39,574 nucleotides of DNA, taken from NCBI GenBank assembly GCA_021324795.1, contig JAJPIK010000096.1:1-39574 (forward strand). The letters run 5' to 3'. The translations under genes were made by a program, and so were the position numbers. This document shows, in pieces, positions 26,586-34,629 of this stretch. How positions within the stretch are numbered: position 1 is the stretch's first letter; each line of letters starts with the position of its first letter. The stretch comes from Chloroflexota bacterium. GTDB taxonomy: Bacteria; Chloroflexota; UBA6077; FW602-bin22; CADDYW01. The notes below the pieces were generated by a model, which saw nothing but the letters and a program-made list of their open reading frames with translations, had not been told where the DNA came from and searched no databases.

Positions 26586-27128
26586 TTACTTATCGAGCTT
26601 GCCTAAATCGTCAAGATTTAAAGTGTTGATAAAGTCACGAAACACTGACAGTTTCTTGAGCTCTTCCTCGCGTACTGGTTCCGTGCTTTCGTGCGCCGCC
26701 TCTGCATCGGTAGACGCGGATTCGCTGTCGAGCGCCACCCCAGCTTTTTCCAGCACCGAATCCTCGGCATAAATCGGGGCTTGGATCCGAACCGCCAACG
26801 CAATCGCATCGCTCGGTCGTGAATCGATCTCCACGTGGCGGCCGTCAATATCAATGTTCACTCGAGCATAGAACACGTCGTCGGCAAGGTCATTCACGAC
26901 GACACGTGTCACCTTTGCCCCGAGCTCGCTGATTACCGTCTTGAGCAGATCGTGAGTTTGCGGTCGCGGAACCGGGACACTCTGGAGCTGAATGACGATG
27001 GCGTCGGCTTCACTGTTGCCGATCCAAATGGGAAGGTAGCGTTCCGATCCTTTTTCTTTGAGAACGACAACGCGCTGGTAGGTCTGGAGATTGACCCGAA
27101 CGCTTTCCACAACCATTTCGACCAGCAT
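26586..27128 (-). CDS. bifunctional nuclease family protein (BFN, DUF151)
   Basis: 180 residues from ATG 27128, preceded by AGGAG with good spacing. The N-terminal 130 residues carry the BFN/DUF151 pattern: VVVLKEKGSERYLPIWIG, EADAI, RPQTHDLLKTVI, VFYARV and IDSRPSDAIALAVR, ending IYAEDSVLEKAGV. A variable, acidic tail of about 45 residues follows. Plant relatives were reported to have RNase and DNase activity; the bacterial role is not settled. Cytoplasmic. It is divergent from coaX, 277 bases away, and closed by a clear terminator, so it is probably its own transcript. The region upstream (27129-27405) shows no other gene. Confidence 0.87.
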   Translation of the reverse strand: MLVEMVVESVRVNLQTYQRVVVLKEKGSERYLPIWIGNSEADAIVIQLQSVPVPRPQTHDLLKTVISELGAKVTRVVVNDLADDVFYARVNIDIDGRHVEIDSRPSDAIALAVRIQAPIYAEDSVLEKAGVALDSESASTDAEAAHESTEPVREEELKKLSVFRDFINTLNLDDLGKLDK

Positions 27129-27390
27129 GGTAGTTCTCCTCTCCGCGGACCCTATGTATCATGGCTCTCATGTCTTCGCTGGGATGCGCACGTTATGTGC
27201 CAGATTCCCCAGCTCGTTCGCCGTTAGCCTGCCAACCTGTTCCCCATCATTCGCTTAGACGATAGACCATTCGGAAACTTGGCAAAAGAAGATCGACAGA
27301 GACTTAACTGCAGTGCGTCACCGGCAACAGTAAGTATAGGAATGGTCAAGTCCTTTGTCAAGCCGCCCCGATCGCGACAGGGCCCGCTCG

Positions 27391-27399
27391 TGCTATAAT
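27391..27399 (+). promoter_or_regulatory. extended -10 promoter placing the transcript start on the coaX ATG
   Basis: TGC followed by perfect TATAAT (27394-27399) forms an extended -10 element, which can work without a -35; none is evident. A start about 7 bases after the box coincides with the A of the coaX ATG at 27406, and no ribosome site precedes that ATG. A leaderless message is predicted. Confidence 0.6.
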
Positions 27400-27405
27400 G
27401 CGGGC

Positions 27406-28212
27406 ATGCTGCTCGCAATTGACGTTGGCAATACGAACATCGTGCTCGGCGGTTATGAAGGAGAGAAGCTCATCGCCAGTTGGCGCGTGAATACCGATCC
27501 GGCCCGGATGCCGGATGAATACGCCGTTCTCATCGATAATCTGCTTGGTTATGCCAACCGGTCACTCAAAGACGTAGCCGCGTTCGTTCTCAGCAGTGTT
27601 GTGCCAGCACTTACTACGACCTTTGAAGAGCTTGCCCACCAGTATTGCCGCTGCCAGCCGGTTATCGTCGGGCCGGGTATCCGCACCGGAATCAAGATCT
27701 TGTATGAGAACCCGCGCGAAGTCGGGGCAGACCGCATTGCCAATGCCGTCGCCGCGTTCCAACGCTACGGTGGTCCGGCCATCGTGATCGACTTCGGCAC
27801 CGCCACGACATTCGATGCCCTTTCGGCTGATGCCGAGTACCTGGGCGGCGCGATCGCCCCTGGTTTGACCATTGCCGCAGACGCTCTTTTCCAGCGCGCC
27901 GCTCGACTCTATCGCGTCGAGCTCAAGCGCCCCAAACAAGCAATCGGCAGAAATACCGGTGCGAGTGTTCAGGCCGGCATCATTTATGGTTACATCGGCT
28001 TAATCGAAGGGCTCGTGAATCGTTTCCGTCAAGAGATGGGGGCAGCTAAGGTCATTGCCACCGGTGGTCTCGCCGCCGTGATCGCCCAGGAAACGGCCAT
28101 CATCGACGTGACCGATCCGCTCCTCACTCTCGACGGCCTGCGCCTGATTTATGACATGAATCAGCCGGCAGCGATACGTCAGTCAGAAATCGGCCGGCAA
28201 CCCTCACCTTAA
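27406..28212 (+). CDS. coaX: type III pantothenate kinase
   Basis: 268 residues. ATG 27406 is chosen because the protein then begins MLLAIDVGNTNIVLG, the type III signature with catalytic D6; the 17 codons upstream are non-family sequence over the promoter. Further family blocks are PDEYA, VVPALT, VIVGPGIRTGI, NPREVGADRIANA, VIDFGTATTFD, GGAIAPGL and NTGASVQAGIIYG. The enzyme phosphorylates pantothenate, the first step of coenzyme A synthesis, in the cytoplasm. It is followed after 34 bases by coaBC, the next pathway function, so the two probably form an operon. The last codons (QPSP) run into an interspersed repeat, so the C-terminus may have been remodelled by it. Confidence 0.95.
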   Translation: MLLAIDVGNTNIVLGGYEGEKLIASWRVNTDPARMPDEYAVLIDNLLGYANRSLKDVAAFVLSSVVPALTTTFEELAHQYCRCQPVIVGPGIRTGIKILYENPREVGADRIANAVAAFQRYGGPAIVIDFGTATTFDALSADAEYLGGAIAPGLTIAADALFQRAARLYRVELKRPKQAIGRNTGASVQAGIIYGYIGLIEGLVNRFRQEMGAAKVIATGGLAAVIAQETAIIDVTDPLLTLDGLRLIYDMNQPAAIRQSEIGRQPSP

Positions 28213-28238
28213 CCCTCTCTATAGAGAGAGTTTCCGGG
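28184..28238 (+). repeat. CCCTCACC-type repeat, copy A, left of coaBC
   Basis: Reads CAGAAATCGGCCGGCAACCC, then TCACCTTAACC, CTCTCTATAGAGAGAG and TTTCC. It is related in the opposite orientation to the element at 29469-29527, sharing GAAATCGGC, CCCTCACC, GAGAGAG and TTTCCG. It spans the coaX stop and the gap before coaBC. Confidence 0.6.
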
Positions 28239-28246
28239 TAAAGTCG

Positions 28247-29506
28247 ATGGGCGCTGCAAACAGTCATTCGCCTGGCTCTGTCTTGACCGGGAAGCGCATC
28301 GTCCTGGGCGTCTCCGGCAGCATCGCCGCGTTCAAAGCTGTCGCCCTGGCGAGCGAGCTCGTCAAAGCCGGCGCGGTGGTCGACGTGGTCATGACTCCGG
28401 CTGCGACCCGTTTTGTTCAACCGCTTAGCTTTGAAGCCATTACCCATCGACCGGTGGTCAGTGATCTCTTTGCCGATCAGGGACGGTCAATCGCTCACGT
28501 TTCGCTTGGCGTAGATGCCAATGTCCTCGTCGTGGCGCCAGCAACCGCCGATTGCCTGGCTGGACTTGCCCTCGGATTTGGTCACGACGCTCTCCTAGCC
28601 ACCGCATTGAGCAGCCGTGCTCCTTTGCTGCTCGCACCGGCCATGGAGACGCTGATGTACGAGCATCCGGCCACCCAGCAAAATCTGGAAACGCTTCGTC
28701 GCCGCGGGGCCATCGTCATCGAACCAGCCCACGGTCGACTGGCTTCCGGTCGTTCCGGCCGTGGGCGCATGGCCGAGCCGGTTCAGATCGTCGAAGCGCT
28801 GCGTACCATCCTCGGGCGGACGCGAGATTTAGCTGACCGAAGGATCGTGGTTACCGCGGGTGGCACGCGCGAGCCAATCGATCCGGTTCGTTTCATTGGC
28901 AACCACTCGTCCGGCAAGATGGGGGTGGCGATTGCTGAAGCAGCGCGGGATCGCGGCGCGCGGGTGCTTTTGATCGTCGGCGCCGTGAGCGTGCCTCTCC
29001 CGCCTGGCGTCGAAGTGCAGCAGGTGACCACGACGCTTGACCTGAAAGCAGCCGTAGAAGCGGCGATCCGGGATGCCGACGTGCTGGTGATGGCCGCGGC
29101 GGTCGCGGATTTCCGGGTCGAGCAGGTCGCTTCCGACAAGATCAAGCGCACTGGAGACGAGTTCACGCTTCATCTCATCCCCAATCCGGACATTCTCGCC
29201 TCGATCGCCGCGGCGCCGCTCGTCAAAGTTGGCTTCGCCGCCGAAACCCACGACCTCCTGACGAACGCTCAGCAAAAGCTCGTCAAGAAGAATGTCGACC
29301 TGATCGTCGCCAACGACGTAACCGCTCCTGGCTCCGGTTTCGGTACCGACACGAACCAGGTGAGCTTCATCGATCGGGATGGGATTGAAGATTTGCCCCT
29401 CCTCAGCAAGCGTGAAGTGGCCGATCGCTTACTTGATCGAGTTTTGCAATTGCTCCGCCAGCGTTCCTCGGAAATTCCCTCTCTCGTTGGACGCGAGTCA
29501 GGGTGA
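28247..29506 (+). CDS. coaBC: bifunctional phosphopantothenoylcysteine decarboxylase / phosphopantothenate-cysteine ligase
   Basis: 419 residues from ATG 28247, with no strong ribosome site. Residues 15-185 are the FMN-dependent CoaC part: [17 protein letters not shown] with catalytic H84, and [12 protein letters not shown]. Two usually conserved residues differ: the PAMN motif reads PAME (E134) and the LACG motif reads LASG (S167, in [13 protein letters not shown]). Residues 190-405 are the CoaB ligase: [39 protein letters not shown] and NDV...GFGTDTNQV. Together they turn phosphopantothenate into phosphopantetheine in CoA synthesis. The gene follows coaX. Its C-terminal codons are formed by an interspersed repeat. 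Confidence 0.93.
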   Translation: MGAANSHSPGSVLTGKRIVLGVSGSIAAFKAVALASELVKAGAVVDVVMTPAATRFVQPLSFEAITHRPVVSDLFADQGRSIAHVSLGVDANVLVVAPATADCLAGLALGFGHDALLATALSSRAPLLLAPAMETLMYEHPATQQNLETLRRRGAIVIEPAHGRLASGRSGRGRMAEPVQIVEALRTILGRTRDLADRRIVVTAGGTREPIDPVRFIGNHSSGKMGVAIAEAARDRGARVLLIVGAVSVPLPPGVEVQQVTTTLDLKAAVEAAIRDADVLVMAAAVADFRVEQVASDKIKRTGDEFTLHLIPNPDILASIAAAPLVKVGFAAETHDLLTNAQQKLVKKNVDLIVANDVTAPGSGFGTDTNQVSFIDRDGIEDLPLLSKREVADRLLDRVLQLLRQRSSEIPSLVGRESG

Positions 29507-29527
29507 GGGCAACCTGCCGATTTCATC
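29469..29527 (-). repeat. CCCTCACC-type repeat, copy B, overlapping the end of coaBC
   Basis: On the minus strand it reads GATGAAATCGGCAGGTTGCC, then CTCACCCTGAC, a spacer and GAGAGAGGGAATTTCCG. It is the inverted partner of copy A (28184-28238), so the two bracket coaBC. It covers the coaBC stop codon and its last dozen codons. Confidence 0.6.
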
Positions 29528-29592
29528 TGCCATGGTGGCCTATTAGGCCATGCATGATGCAGTGGTCACGGCAGAATCTCTAAAGATCGTGT

Positions 29593-29621
29593 TTGACACT
29601 CCATGGACTGAGTGCTAAACT
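29593..29621 (+). promoter_or_regulatory. strong sigma70-like promoter for the ABC importer genes
   Basis: Consensus TTGACA (29593-29598), exactly 17 bases, then TAAACT (29616-29621) preceded by TGC, an extended -10. Transcription from about 29628 would give a leader of about 170 bases before GTG 29798. A short stem TGGCCT-ATT-AGGCCA lies upstream, after coaBC, and may be a weak terminator. Confidence 0.7.
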
Positions 29622-29797
29622 TGCGGCCGAGTTGAGGGGGCCATCTCCCTTTATCTCGCTAGGCTCTGGTCCGAAGCATGTGCCCGAAACGGTGTTTCAG
29701 GAACGGTTCGCCACGATCGAGCAAACGCCGACGGCATCTTCGGACTCCCTGGCTCCCATTTTCGATTCCATTCGACGATCGGGCAAGGAGGAGTATC

Positions 29798-31543
29798 GTG
29801 ACCACCAGGTCGTGTCCACCCATGCGGAAGTGGACTCGTCGAAGCATCCTCGGAATAGGGGCATCCCTCGCCGCGGTAGGCTTGCTCGCCGCTTGCAGCA
29901 GTCCACCCGCCACGCCGACGAGCGCCCCGCCTACGCCAACGACCGCGCCGGCGCCAACCCAGGCGCCCGCGCCAACAACCGCTCCGGCGGCGACCACTGC
30001 CGCCGCTCTGACAACTGCGCCAACGCCAGCCGCCGCACAAGCTCCGGTCGCCGTCGTCACCAGCGCCGCGGGCAGCACTAGTGCCTCCTCGAAGGATACG
30101 ATCACCATCGCTCGTGGGGGAAACCTCCGCACGATCGACCCGCACGGCGTCGTTGGCTTATACGAAGGCGAACTGCTGCGCCACATCTATGAGCCCCTGG
30201 TTCGTTTCAAACCGGGCACGCTGACTCCAGAAGGTGTTCTGGCGGAAAAATGGGAGCAGTCGGCCGACGGGCTAACCTGGACGTTCCACATGCGCCAGGG
30301 AATCAAGTTCCAGAACGGCGAAGACGTGACCGCCAACGCCCTGAAGGCAACCTACGACCGCATCTTCAAACAGACGACGGGCAACTCGTACAACCAGATC
30401 CAAGGGAAAATGGATCCGAGTGGGATCAAAGTCATCGACCCCTACACCGTGTCGTTCACAATGAAGTTTGCTTTCCCGACCATTGCCTTGGTGCCACCAG
30501 CCTTCGAATCGGTTATCTCGCCCAAGGCAATGCAAGATGATCCGGACCACTTCTGGGAAAAGCCAGGTGCCGGCTCGGGTCCATGGCAGGTGGTGAGCTG
30601 GAGCCGCGATGGCTTTGCCGGCGTTCGCAATGACAACTACCGCGACCCGAAAGTTGCCTTGATCAAAAATCTCAAATACCGGGTGATTCTCGAACCGGCG
30701 ACGAAGGTCGCGGCGCTGAAGAACGGCGAAGTCGACGTGATCGATCAGGTGCCCATCGAGGAAGTCAGCGGGATGCAGGCGAGCGGCAAGTTCCAGATCA
30801 TCGACGCCAAGACTACGGACGGGATGCACCTCAATCTGAATTGTGGCAAGCTGCCATTCAGCAAGGACGAGGCGCGCGAGGCAGCTCAGTACGCAGTGGA
30901 CCGCGAGGCTCTGGTTAAGGACGTCCTTGGCGGCTCCGGCCAGGTCATCTCCCAGCCTGCTCCCGAGGGCTTCCTTGGCTACAATCCGAATTTGAAGCCA
31001 TTCCCGTACGATCCCGCCAAGTCGAAGCAACTCCTTCAACAGGCTGGCTTGACCCTTCCGGTGAAAATCCAACTGATTTCGCCCGACTCGTGGTTCCCCA
31101 AAAACGTCGAGATCGTTCAGGCGATCGCCGGGCAAATGAATCAGGCCGGGTTCGACGTTGATTTGAAAGTTATGGAGGGCGGCGCTTTTACCGCGGCCCG
31201 CCGTTCAAGCTCGTACGACGCTGCGTTCATGCAGCTTGGCTACGGTGTCGATCCCGACCCCAACGTTTACTCCGGCCGAATCATCGACGATTATTGGGGC
31301 AGCCAGTTCGATAAGCTACCGATGTCCAAGCCGATCTTCCAGATGATTATAGCCGCGCGCACCGAGCGAGATCCTAAGAAACGTGATCAGCTCTACCAAC
31401 AGATCGAAGCCGCGCTCCACGACAAGGGTCCGCGGGTTTTGCTCTATCGCAACGTCTACATCTGGGGTCTACTTCCCCGAGTCAAGAATATGACCTTCTG
31501 GGAGTCGACCTACGACATCTTCGGCGCGTCGATCGAGGGATAG
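29798..31543 (+). CDS. ABC importer substrate-binding lipoprotein, oligopeptide/nickel family 5
   Basis: 581 residues. GTG 29798 is chosen because AAGGAGGAG lies five bases upstream; the frame is open further back without a start signal. The N-terminus has a twin-arginine stretch (TRRSILG), a hydrophobic core and a lipobox LLAAC, so it is a membrane-anchored lipoprotein, possibly exported by the Tat route. A long linker of P, T and A (about residues 30-85) extends it from the membrane. The mature part has family-5 blocks: LRTIDPHG, YEPLVRFKPG, LAEKWEQSADGLTWTFHMRQ, KFQNGEDVTA, and GSGPWQVVSW near residue 255. These proteins capture oligopeptides, nickel or similar solutes. Two permease genes follow directly. 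Confidence 0.92.
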   Translation: MTTRSCPPMRKWTRRSILGIGASLAAVGLLAACSSPPATPTSAPPTPTTAPAPTQAPAPTTAPAATTAAALTTAPTPAAAQAPVAVVTSAAGSTSASSKDTITIARGGNLRTIDPHGVVGLYEGELLRHIYEPLVRFKPGTLTPEGVLAEKWEQSADGLTWTFHMRQGIKFQNGEDVTANALKATYDRIFKQTTGNSYNQIQGKMDPSGIKVIDPYTVSFTMKFAFPTIALVPPAFESVISPKAMQDDPDHFWEKPGAGSGPWQVVSWSRDGFAGVRNDNYRDPKVALIKNLKYRVILEPATKVAALKNGEVDVIDQVPIEEVSGMQASGKFQIIDAKTTDGMHLNLNCGKLPFSKDEAREAAQYAVDREALVKDVLGGSGQVISQPAPEGFLGYNPNLKPFPYDPAKSKQLLQQAGLTLPVKIQLISPDSWFPKNVEIVQAIAGQMNQAGFDVDLKVMEGGAFTAARRSSSYDAAFMQLGYGVDPDPNVYSGRIIDDYWGSQFDKLPMSKPIFQMIIAARTERDPKKRDQLYQQIEAALHDKGPRVLLYRNVYIWGLLPRVKNMTFWESTYDIFGASIEG

Positions 31544-31587
31544 CTACGGGCCGTTACATTCAGCAACGTCTCGCCCAGGCGCTGCTC

Positions 31588-32466
31588 GTGATCTTTGGGA
31601 TCACGTTGGTTGTCTTCTTCCTGGCGCGGCTCACTCCGGGCGATCCGGTTGACCTGATGCTGCCAGAAGATGCTCTGCCGGAGCAGCGTGTTGCCATGCG
31701 AGAAGCGCTTGGGCTTGATAAGCCGCTGCCCATTCAGTACGCCATCTTCCTCACCAATGCACTGCACGGCAATTTCGGCCAGTCACTTTATTACAAGCAG
31801 CCGGTCTTTCAGATCATCCTGGAAAACCTGCCCCGCACCATCGAGTTGACCGTCGCCGCGATGCTCGTGTCGTTGCTCGTCGCCATCCCGATTGGCGTTC
31901 TTTCGGCAATCCGGCGCGACACGGTTTGGGACTACGTCGGCACACTCATCGCCTTGCTCGGCCAGTCGATTCCTGGCTATTTTCTGGGGATTATCCTGAT
32001 CCTGACGCTATCGGTCGATCTGCACCTCTTCCCCTCGTCGGGTTACGCGTCACCGAAGTATCTCGTTTTACCCGCCCTGACTCTCGCCGCTGCCTTGATG
32101 GCGATCGTGATGAGGCTAACCCGATCGGCCATGCTCGACGTGCTCGGCGAGGATTACATCCGTACGGCGAGAGCCAAGGGATTGGCTGAGCAGATGGTCA
32201 TCATACGCCACGCGCTGAAGAATACTTTGATTCCACTCGTGACAGTTATCGGCTTACAGCTCGGACAATTGCTCTCGGGCGCGGTGATCATCGAAACCGT
32301 TTTCGGCTGGTCGGGAGTTGGACTGGTCATCGTCCAGGCAATTGGCGCGCGTGACTACCCGGTGGTCCAGGCAAGTGTGCTCTTCATCTCGGTCATCTTC
32401 GTGTTCACGAATCTTGCCGTCGATCTCTTGTATGCGTATCTCGACCCAAGGATCCGTTATGGCTGA
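31588..32466 (+). CDS. ABC importer permease, OppB/DppB type
   Basis: 292 residues counted from GTG 31588, the first standard start codon in frame. Family alignment suggests that the protein really begins earlier: codons from about 31549 read GRYIQQRLAQALLV, the usual OppB N-terminus, but upstream there is only ATA at 31540, ACG at 31546 and ATT at 31558. Typical blocks are LTPGDPVDLML, GNFGQSL, the permease EAA-type loop LGEDYIRTARAKGL, RHALKNTLIPL and SGAVIIETVFGWSGVG, over six membrane helices. It forms the channel with the next gene. The upstream lipoprotein's TAG overlaps the proposed natural start region. Confidence 0.88.
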   Translation: MIFGITLVVFFLARLTPGDPVDLMLPEDALPEQRVAMREALGLDKPLPIQYAIFLTNALHGNFGQSLYYKQPVFQIILENLPRTIELTVAAMLVSLLVAIPIGVLSAIRRDTVWDYVGTLIALLGQSIPGYFLGIILILTLSVDLHLFPSSGYASPKYLVLPALTLAAALMAIVMRLTRSAMLDVLGEDYIRTARAKGLAEQMVIIRHALKNTLIPLVTVIGLQLGQLLSGAVIIETVFGWSGVGLVIVQAIGARDYPVVQASVLFISVIFVFTNLAVDLLYAYLDPRIRYG

Positions 32467-33373
32467 AACGGTGACGAAGCGCCAAGATCTCAACGTCCCT
32501 TTCCCGCATCCGGCGCGCTCGCGGGCGCGCAGTTTCTGGTACCGCTTCTGGCGGAGTCGACGCGCCGTGTTTGGTTGCGCAGTGATTTTAGCTGCGATCT
32601 TCATTGCTATCTTTGCCGGCGTGCTCTCGCCAGATAATCCAGACGCGCTTGCTCTTGCCTTTGCCAAGAAACCACCGATGGCTATCGATCCCAAGGGTGG
32701 GATACACTGGCTCGGGACCGATCCACTTGGACGCGACATTCTTTCGCGCATCTTTTATGGCGGGAGAGTCTCGCTTACCGTGGGCGTAGTTGCTGTTGCA
32801 ATTGCCGGGAGCATTGGCGTGCCCCTCGGGTTGATTTCGGGCTACCGGGGGGGCTTTGTCGACTCGCTCATTATGCGTCTGGCCGACATCCAACTCGCCA
32901 TCCCAGGCCTGTTGCTCGCGATTGCCTTGATCTCGGTCGTCGGATCGAGCCTGATCACGGTGATCGTCATTCTCGGCTTCACTGGCTGGGTCGGCTACGC
33001 GCGCATCGTCCGTGGCCAGGTTCTTTCACTCAAAGAGCAGCCGTTCATCGAGGCAGCTCGCTCGGTTGGCATGCCTGACGTTCGAATCTTGCTCCATCAC
33101 ATCTTGCCGAACGTTTGGACCCCGGTCATCGTCGTCGCCACTCAGCAGGTCGGAGGAGTGATTATCGCGGAGTCGTCTTTGACCTTCCTGGGAATTGGCG
33201 TCCCCCGGACGACGCCCACCTGGGGAACGATGATCTCGGACGGCCGCAATTACCTGGATGTTGCCCCCTGGATCGCCACGGCACCGGGTATCGCCCTGAC
33301 CGTGATCGTCCTCGCCGTTTACTTCTTCGGCGATGGCCTCCGAGACATTCTGGACCCGAAGCTGCGCCTTTGA
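32459..33373 (+). CDS. ABC importer permease, OppC/DppC type
   Basis: 304 residues from ATG 32459, which overlaps the end of the OppB-type gene by eight bases; the frame is open further upstream only as an out-of-frame shadow of that gene. The N-terminus is cytoplasmic (SFWYRFWRSRRAVFG), then a helix, then HWLGTDPLGRDILSR, the OppC hallmark. After that come GVPLGLISGYRGGFVDSLIMR, split across two segments, the loop SVGMPDVRILLHHILPNVW and ESSLTFLGIGVPRTTPTWG. It pairs with the OppB-type permease. No ATPase genes follow; gap comes next after 74 bases. Confidence 0.92.
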   Translation: MAETVTKRQDLNVPFPHPARSRARSFWYRFWRSRRAVFGCAVILAAIFIAIFAGVLSPDNPDALALAFAKKPPMAIDPKGGIHWLGTDPLGRDILSRIFYGGRVSLTVGVVAVAIAGSIGVPLGLISGYRGGFVDSLIMRLADIQLAIPGLLLAIALISVVGSSLITVIVILGFTGWVGYARIVRGQVLSLKEQPFIEAARSVGMPDVRILLHHILPNVWTPVIVVATQQVGGVIIAESSLTFLGIGVPRTTPTWGTMISDGRNYLDVAPWIATAPGIALTVIVLAVYFFGDGLRDILDPKLRL

Positions 33374-33397
33374 AGACTCGCATCGGCACATAAAATG

Positions 33398-33448
33398 CGG
33401 CAAAACCTCCGTCAATTGACGCAAACCACAATTGCCCGGAGGTTGCCG
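33398..33448 (+). promoter_or_regulatory. leader hairpin masking the gap ribosome binding site
   Basis: CGGCAA(AA)CCTCCG (33398-33411) pairs with CGGAGGTTGCCG (33437-33448), 12 pairs with a two-base bulge. Inside it CAATTG (33413-33418) pairs with CAATTG (33429-33434) around a ten-base loop. The right arm contains the GGAGG ribosome site and reaches the first base of the GTG start. A weak -10-like TAAAAT (33391-33396) lies just upstream. Confidence 0.6.
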
Positions 33449-34503
33449 TGGCCACCCGTGTTGGCATCAATGGCTTGGGCCGGATCGGCTCACTCGTTCT
33501 CCGAGCCGGTCTCGATTATCCGGATCTGCAGTTCGTTGCTGTAAACGACCTGACCGATCCCGCAATGCTCGCCTACCTCTTCGAGTTCAACTCAGTTCAC
33601 GGTGCATTCGATGGGACCGTCGAGGCGGAGAAGGATGCGCTGATTGTCGACGGTGAGCGGATTCAGGTTTTCCGCGAGAAGGACCCGGCCCAAATTCCCT
33701 GGCGAGATGTCGGAGTCGACATCGTGATCGAGTCGACGGGCGTCTTCGAGTCTATGACGGCGGCGTCTAAACACCTGCAAGGCGGGGCGAAGAAGGTGAT
33801 CATTACCGCGCCCGCTAAGGACGTCCCGACGCTGATCGTTATGGGCGTCAACGAGGACACCTACGATCCCCAGAAAGAAGATATCATCTGCATGGGCTCC
33901 TGTACCACCTACGCCTTGTCTGCAGTGCTGAAGGTGATGAATGACAAATTTGGGGTCAAACGGGCGATGGTGAACACTACCCACGCCTACACGAACTCCC
34001 AAACCTTACTGGACAAGCCGGTCGCCAATAACCCACGCCGCAGCCGGGCGGCTGCGGTCAACATCGTCCCGACGACGACGGGCGCCGTCCGAGCGGTTAC
34101 CAAGGTCCTTCCCGAGATGGAGGACAAGATCGACGGGATCGCGGTCCGCGTGCCGGTGCCTGATGGTTCGCTACTCGACCTTACCTGCATCGTCAGTCGC
34201 GAGGTCACCGTTGACGAAGTCAACAAAGCTTTCGAGGAAGCAGCGCAGTCAGAACGGCTTTCACCCTACCTGGCGGCGGTCGCTAAGCCAATCGTCTCGA
34301 CCGACATCATTGGCGTCGATCAGTCGTCGGTTGTCGACCTGACCTTGACCATGGTCAACGGCGAACTGGTCAAGGTCTTTAGCTGGTACGACAACGAATG
34401 GAGCTTCGCGCTCCGAGTGAACGACGTCGCCAGCTACGTTGCCGAGAAAATGTCGGCCCCGGTGGGACCCCATCCGGGGAGTCAGCCAGCGCAAACAGGC
34501 TGA
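33448..34503 (+). CDS. gap: glyceraldehyde-3-phosphate dehydrogenase, type I, divergent
   Basis: 351 residues from GTG 33448 with GGAGG five bases upstream. The Rossmann start GINGLGRIG is followed by NDLTD, where D34 suggests NAD rather than NADP. The catalytic region reads GSCTTYALSAV: the nucleophile C152 is kept but the almost universal asparagine after SCTT is tyrosine (Y155). H179 in NTTHAYTNSQ is conserved, as are PTTTGA and SWYDNEW. The usual GYS after NEW is SFA. The enzyme oxidises glyceraldehyde 3-phosphate in glycolysis, in the cytoplasm. It is 74 bases after the permease gene and has a leader hairpin, so it may be expressed both with and without the importer. Confidence 0.93.
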   Translation: MATRVGINGLGRIGSLVLRAGLDYPDLQFVAVNDLTDPAMLAYLFEFNSVHGAFDGTVEAEKDALIVDGERIQVFREKDPAQIPWRDVGVDIVIESTGVFESMTAASKHLQGGAKKVIITAPAKDVPTLIVMGVNEDTYDPQKEDIICMGSCTTYALSAVLKVMNDKFGVKRAMVNTTHAYTNSQTLLDKPVANNPRRSRAAAVNIVPTTTGAVRAVTKVLPEMEDKIDGIAVRVPVPDGSLLDLTCIVSREVTVDEVNKAFEEAAQSERLSPYLAAVAKPIVSTDIIGVDQSSVVDLTLTMVNGELVKVFSWYDNEWSFALRVNDVASYVAEKMSAPVGPHPGSQPAQTG

Positions 34504-34522
34504 GCTAACTCACCGATCAAAC

Positions 34523-34563
34523 GGCAGTTCGTCCCGCTTCTCTTGGAAGCGGGACGAACTGCC
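34523..34563. terminator. perfect 18-bp hairpin between convergent genes
   Basis: Arm 34523-34540 is the exact reverse complement of 34546-34563, with loop TCTTG. It lies between the gap stop (34503) and the stop of the minus-strand protease (34630), so it can end transcripts from both sides. No T-tract follows. Confidence 0.7.
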
Positions 34564-34629
34564 CCGCCGATCAGGAAAATCCTCATTGAAAACTGCTTCA
34601 AACTTCAAAATGGTGTGCGCCCTCGCACC

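Noticed and set aside
29900..30060. Repetitive CCAAC/GCGCC-rich DNA that could pass for a tandem repeat or CRISPR
   Set aside because: It encodes the P/T/A-rich linker of the lipoprotein; there are no regular repeat and spacer units.
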